Below are positions 32,752-35,323 of a DNA stretch of 35,323 nt, piece after piece (the stretch's first letter is position 1; the number at the start of each line of letters is the position of its first letter). The DNA comes from JAKAWW01 sp049965095 (lineage in GTDB: Archaea; Micrarchaeota; Micrarchaeia; Micrarchaeales; Micrarchaeaceae). Under the pieces are notes generated by a model, which worked only from the letters and a program-made list of their open reading frames with translations, was not told the DNA's origin and searched no databases. The stretch is from positions 1-35,323 of the forward strand of contig JBMFWR010000005.1 in assembly GCA_049965095.1 (NCBI GenBank), given 5' to 3'. The position numbers and the translations under genes were made by a program.

Positions 32752-33180
32752 TTATTGGATGTTGCTCTGCTCAACACTGCTACTCGATCGTTTTACCTTT
32801 TCCTCGAGTGCAGCATCAATCCACTGGCCTACTATTGCCTTTCTCTCGCGTTGCGGCGTATCTTGTATTATGCGTTCCACTTCCTCCTTTGCAGCCCTCA
32901 AATTGTAGCTAGGCCTTGCAGGAACAGAATACTTCCCAGTTATATCGGGCTCCAATATCTTAGTTATTTTTATTTCGTTATTGTTAGTCATACCAAGCAG
33001 GAACAGGAAATGGTCCCCATTCATGTCTACTACCATGTAGCCATTTTTTATCGAATCTGTATCTACCTTTATGTCCCTTATTGCAGAGACTTTCCCTGAA
33101 ACTACCATGCCCTCCACGCGTTGTTCCACAATGTCATCAAAAATTTTTGAAAGATCTCTTGTATTATATTTCGTTACCAT
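32752..33180 (-). CDS. Soluble protein with HAS-barrel-like domain
   Basis: Product is 142 residues from ATG 33180 (ATG 33184 is out of three codons upstream: MYM-; GTG 33189 is possible). Residues about 25-85 are beta-rich: VVSGKVSAIRDIKVDTDSIK, NGYMVVDMNGDHFLFLLGMT, EIKITKILEPDITG. This pattern (G-x-V...V-x-x-G-x-x-V...V-L-G-x-x) recalls the HAS barrel that caps HerA-type ATPases. A helical end with charged residues follows (ERIIQDTPQRERKAIVGQWI). It heads the minus-strand cluster, with a TATA-like ATATATATAG at 33209-33218. If right, it could be a separate cap for the cluster's ATPase; this is only inferred. Confidence 0.5.
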   Translation of the reverse strand: MVTKYNTRDLSKIFDDIVEQRVEGMVVSGKVSAIRDIKVDTDSIKNGYMVVDMNGDHFLFLLGMTNNNEIKITKILEPDITGKYSVPARPSYNLRAAKEEVERIIQDTPQRERKAIVGQWIDAALEEKVKRSSSSVEQSNIQ

Positions 33181-33256
33181 ATACATCACAATAGCTTATG
33201 CATTTTTCCTATATATATGCTTTTTGCGGAATTTAAGCCAAACTTTTTAAACCTTT

Positions 33257-33303
33257 GCAATCAGGGATTGCTCTAATGCCTCAAAATGGTGCATTGGATG
33301 CAC
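33257..33303. repeat. Two 6-3-6 inverted repeats beside a TATA box
   Basis: GCAATC-AGG-GATTGC at 33257-33271 and GTGCAT-TGG-ATGCAC at 33289-33303 are perfect. Their centres are 32 bases (three helical turns) apart. The first lies between a TATA-like element (33243-33252) and the expected transcription start near 33275, so they may be operators; alternatively two RNA hairpins. Confidence 0.4.
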
Positions 33304-33460
33304 TCACAGTATTTACGTTTTGCAACTTGATGCTGCTTGCTAATCTGCGGTGCCAGGCCTTTGAATCTTGTTCACTATACAAAAGGCATATAAAAATGTC
33401 TTTGGTGTTATTAATGGTTAAACTTAACTCCAAATATAGGTCCCAAAAAGTTAAAAAGTT

Positions 33461-33481
33461 ATTAAATATATCTTTTAAATA
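33461..33481 (+). promoter_or_regulatory. Promoter of thrS
   Basis: ATTAAATATA (33461-33470) is centred about 34 bases before ATG 33500, giving a leader of about seven bases. CTTTTAAATA just downstream is too close to the ATG to be the main TATA box. Confidence 0.45.
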
Positions 33482-33499
33482 TAATAGCAAGTTGATTCG

Positions 33500-35188
33500 A
33501 TGAGGATTCTGCAACTTGATGTAAACAACATAACCTACGAGCTGGTAAAGCCGGAAGCCAGCATATACGAGGATTCTGAAGAGAAGAGGGTTTCGGTGGA
33601 CAATGCAGTTGCGATGCTTATAAGCGTTGAAAAGACAGACACAGATGAAACAGTTGCAAAGGTTGTGGAAGAAATAAGGAGCACAATGAAACAGCTTGGC
33701 AGGGACACGATTGTAATATATCCTTTTGCACATTTAAGCAACAACTTGATGGAGCCCAAGGAAGCAATGAGAATATTGAACAGCATATATGACCAGGTTA
33801 AAGCATCGTACAAGGCAAAAAAGGCACCCTTTGGCTGGAACAAGGCGCTTAAAGTAGATATAAAAGGGCACCCACTTGCAGAACAGGCAAAGGTATACGG
33901 AGCTGGCAACGCAGATGCAAAGCAGTACAAGAAGGCAAAGCCTGTAAGCGTAAATACTGCTATTGTAAGAAAGAGTGATATGTCAGGCCTGCCGGAAACA
34001 GACCACAGGACAATAGGAGAGAAGCTTGATCTTTTCAGCTTCCAAGAAGTATCTCCGGGCATGGTCTACTGGCACAAGAACGGCAAGATCATATATAACA
34101 AGCTAATAGAATTCCTCAGGGAGCTGCTCGACCAGTATGAATACAATGAAATAAGCACACCTTCGCTTGCAAACATAGCGCTTTGGCACGTGAGCGGGCA
34201 CATCGACCATTACAAGGACAACATGTTCATCTTTGATAGCGAAGGAGAGAACCTTGGAATGAAGCCCATGAACTGCCCTTCTACGATACTTGTTTACAAA
34301 TCAAGGAAATGGAGCTACAGGGAGCTTCCATTCAGAACTTCTATATTCGACAGAGTATACAGGAACGAGATAAGCGGAGCACTGACCGGGCTCTTCAGGG
34401 TAAGAGAGCTTACACAGGATGACGGCCACATATTTGCAACTGAAGCGCAGATAGAAAACGAGGTAAAACTCCTTTTGGAGCTTGTCAACAAGGTTTATGG
34501 GACTTTCGGCATGAAATACAAGGCCAAGCTTTCCACAATGCCTGACAACCACATGGGCGACGAAAAGCTATGGGAAAAGGCAACTGAAGCACTGAAAAGG
34601 GCGCTTGACGCCAACAAGATGGAATACGAGGTAAAAGAAAAGGAGGGGGCTTTCTACGGTCCAAAGATAGATTTCGACGTGTTTGACTCGATGGGCAGGT
34701 CATGGCAATGCGCCACGATACAGCTTGATTACCAGCTGCCGCTCCGCTTTGGCATTACATATACTGGAGAAGATGGAAAGGAGTATACGCCTGTAATAAT
34801 ACACAGGGCAATACTTGGAACACTTGAAAGGTTTATAGGCATTGCAATAGAGCACTTCCAGGGCAAATTCCCGACATGGCTTGCACCTGTGCAGGTTCGC
34901 GTCATATCAATATCGGAGCACGAAAACGAATTTGCACAACAGGTATACAACAGCCTTAGGAAGAAGGGTATAAGAGCACAAGCGGACCTTTCCGACAGAA
35001 CGCTTGAATACAAGATAAGAGAGGCACAGATGCAGAAAGTTCCTTATATGGTAGTCATAGGCAAGAAGGAAGTAGAATCAGGCAAGATAACCATAAGAGA
35101 GAGATCCGGAAGGCAGGAGCACGAAGTAGCTATAGAGGATTTTGAAAAGCGCATCAGCGATGAGATAGGTGAAAGAAAACTTTCATAG
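33500..35188 (+). CDS. thrS: Threonyl-tRNA synthetase, archaeal type
   Basis: Product is 562 residues and charges tRNA-Thr. Residues 1-140 form the archaeal N-terminal editing domain related to D-aminoacyl-tRNA deacylase (MRILQLDVNNITYE; VIYPFAHLSNNLMEP; GHPLAEQAK), which removes wrongly loaded serine. The class II core follows with zinc ligands Cys in MNCPS, His in DDGHIF and His in IIHRAILGTLERF, and motif 2 FRVRELTQDDGHIF. The anticodon-binding domain is at the end (VRVISISEHENEFAQQVYNSLRKKGIRAQADLS). The ATG at 33500 follows its own promoter. All key residues are present. It is a stable chromosomal neighbour of the secretion-like cluster. Confidence 0.95.
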   Translation: MRILQLDVNNITYELVKPEASIYEDSEEKRVSVDNAVAMLISVEKTDTDETVAKVVEEIRSTMKQLGRDTIVIYPFAHLSNNLMEPKEAMRILNSIYDQVKASYKAKKAPFGWNKALKVDIKGHPLAEQAKVYGAGNADAKQYKKAKPVSVNTAIVRKSDMSGLPETDHRTIGEKLDLFSFQEVSPGMVYWHKNGKIIYNKLIEFLRELLDQYEYNEISTPSLANIALWHVSGHIDHYKDNMFIFDSEGENLGMKPMNCPSTILVYKSRKWSYRELPFRTSIFDRVYRNEISGALTGLFRVRELTQDDGHIFATEAQIENEVKLLLELVNKVYGTFGMKYKAKLSTMPDNHMGDEKLWEKATEALKRALDANKMEYEVKEKEGAFYGPKIDFDVFDSMGRSWQCATIQLDYQLPLRFGITYTGEDGKEYTPVIIHRAILGTLERFIGIAIEHFQGKFPTWLAPVQVRVISISEHENEFAQQVYNSLRKKGIRAQADLSDRTLEYKIREAQMQKVPYMVVIGKKEVESGKITIRERSGRQEHEVAIEDFEKRISDEIGERKLS

Positions 35189-35258
35189 CCAGCATGTTAC
35201 AGCTTGGTTATCCGGGCTCGCATGCTTGCACATGCTTACAGAAATACTTAGCAGAAAG

Positions 35259-35278
35259 CCCACGATTTCAATCGTGGG
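35259..35278 (+). other. Perfect hairpin like an IS200/IS605 end
   Basis: CCCACGAT-TTCA-ATCGTGGG (8-bp stem, 4-base loop) is preceded by GAAAG and followed by ATGAATGCGG. This shape and flank resemble hairpins found at the ends of IS200/IS605 elements and tnpB guide RNAs in archaea. No transposase gene is in the 135-base tail after thrS, so it is a remnant, a chance likeness, or the edge of an element lying beyond the window. Confidence 0.3.
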
Positions 35279-35306
35279 ATGAATGCGGATTAGACAAACA
35301 CATTGG

Positions 35307-35314
35307 TATATAAA
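35307..35314 (+). promoter_or_regulatory. TATA-like box at the window edge
   Basis: TATATAAA nine bases before the window end may serve a gene that begins beyond it. Confidence 0.3.
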
Positions 35315-35323
35315 TGTTGACAG

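Larger units (their letters stand above)
33181..33499. promoter_or_regulatory. Divergent control region between the cluster and thrS
   Basis: This gap of about 319 bases has no convincing gene. It holds the minus-strand TATA at 33209-33218 for the HAS-barrel-like gene and, on the plus strand, TATA-like CTTTTTAAAC (33243-33252), CATATAAAAA (33389-33398), ATTAAATATA (33461-33470) and CTTTTAAATA (33472-33481). The part nearest thrS is very A/T-rich with two AAAAGTT copies near 33445-33460. The part near 33257-33303 has two inverted repeats. Confidence 0.5.

Noticed and set aside
16701..33180. An integrated conjugative or viral element
   Set aside because: No integrase, relaxase, replication gene, attachment repeats or tRNA at the edges was found, and base composition looks like that of the neighbours.
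33276..33503. A 75-residue open frame from an ATG about 27 bases after a TATA box, ending ATGA-overlapped with thrS
   Set aside because: The second half only translates the A/T-rich thrS promoter, including its TATA boxes, and the product has no protein-like pattern. The position of its ATG relative to the TATA box is notable, so it is not fully excluded.
1..35323. CRISPR arrays, rRNA genes or further tRNAs
   Set aside because: No regularly spaced repeats, rRNA segments or other tRNA cloverleafs were seen on either strand by reading.

Overview
The window looks like a chromosomal segment from a small-genome archaeon. Archaeal markers are: TATA boxes about 25 bases before short-leader or leaderless genes, a topoisomerase VI B subunit, an Nmd3-like protein, an aDim2-type KH protein, archease, SecD/SecF in archaeal order, an archaeal-type threonyl-tRNA synthetase, an archaeosortase, a class III signal-peptide pilin, a C/D box guide RNA, and a tRNA-Cys with a bulge-helix-bulge intron in its T-loop. 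The odd intron position, many short compact genes and a class II LysRS would suit a DPANN lineage such as Micrarchaeota. That placement is inference. Genes are packed into overlapping operons, TTG starts occur, and many starts follow GGTG-type ribosome binding sites.

Left part (1-16.7 kb): housekeeping and cell-envelope genes. Plus strand: an RpiB-fold protein, a radical SAM protein resembling tetraether lipid synthase with a small downstream partner, a two-helix membrane protein, secF-secD and nmd3. Minus strand: a CBS/HPF-like ribosome-associated protein with a pilin-like protein, then archease beside the intron-bearing tRNA-Cys. Plus strand: a C/D box sRNA, an archaeosortase, and a Nudix-uracil-DNA-glycosylase fusion. 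Then lysS and a winged-helix regulator (minus), aDim2 and top6B (plus).

Right part (16.7-33.2 kb, all minus strand): a previously uncharacterised-looking type IV secretion/conjugation-like locus. Read in transcription order it has a beta-rich HAS-barrel-like protein, a VirB2-like two-helix pilin with its own promoter, a six-helix membrane protein, six consecutive VirB6-like polytopic membrane proteins sharing one motif, two paralogous membrane proteins resembling VirB3 plus the N-terminal domain of VirB4, a VirB4-type ATPase lacking that domain, a small protein homologous to the ATPase tail, a zinc-ribbon membrane protein, a coiled-coil winged-helix protein, a 59-residue basic protein, and a large surface protein with a cytoplasmic winged-helix tail. 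No relaxase, coupling protein (VirD4), VirB11 or integrase is visible. Stable housekeeping neighbours (top6B, thrS) argue for a resident machine, perhaps for DNA uptake (as the Sulfolobus Ced system) or a pilus or secretion device, rather than a mobile element.

The window ends with thrS and a short non-coding tail containing a hairpin like those at IS200/IS605 ends. No CRISPR array, rRNA or intact insertion sequence is seen.
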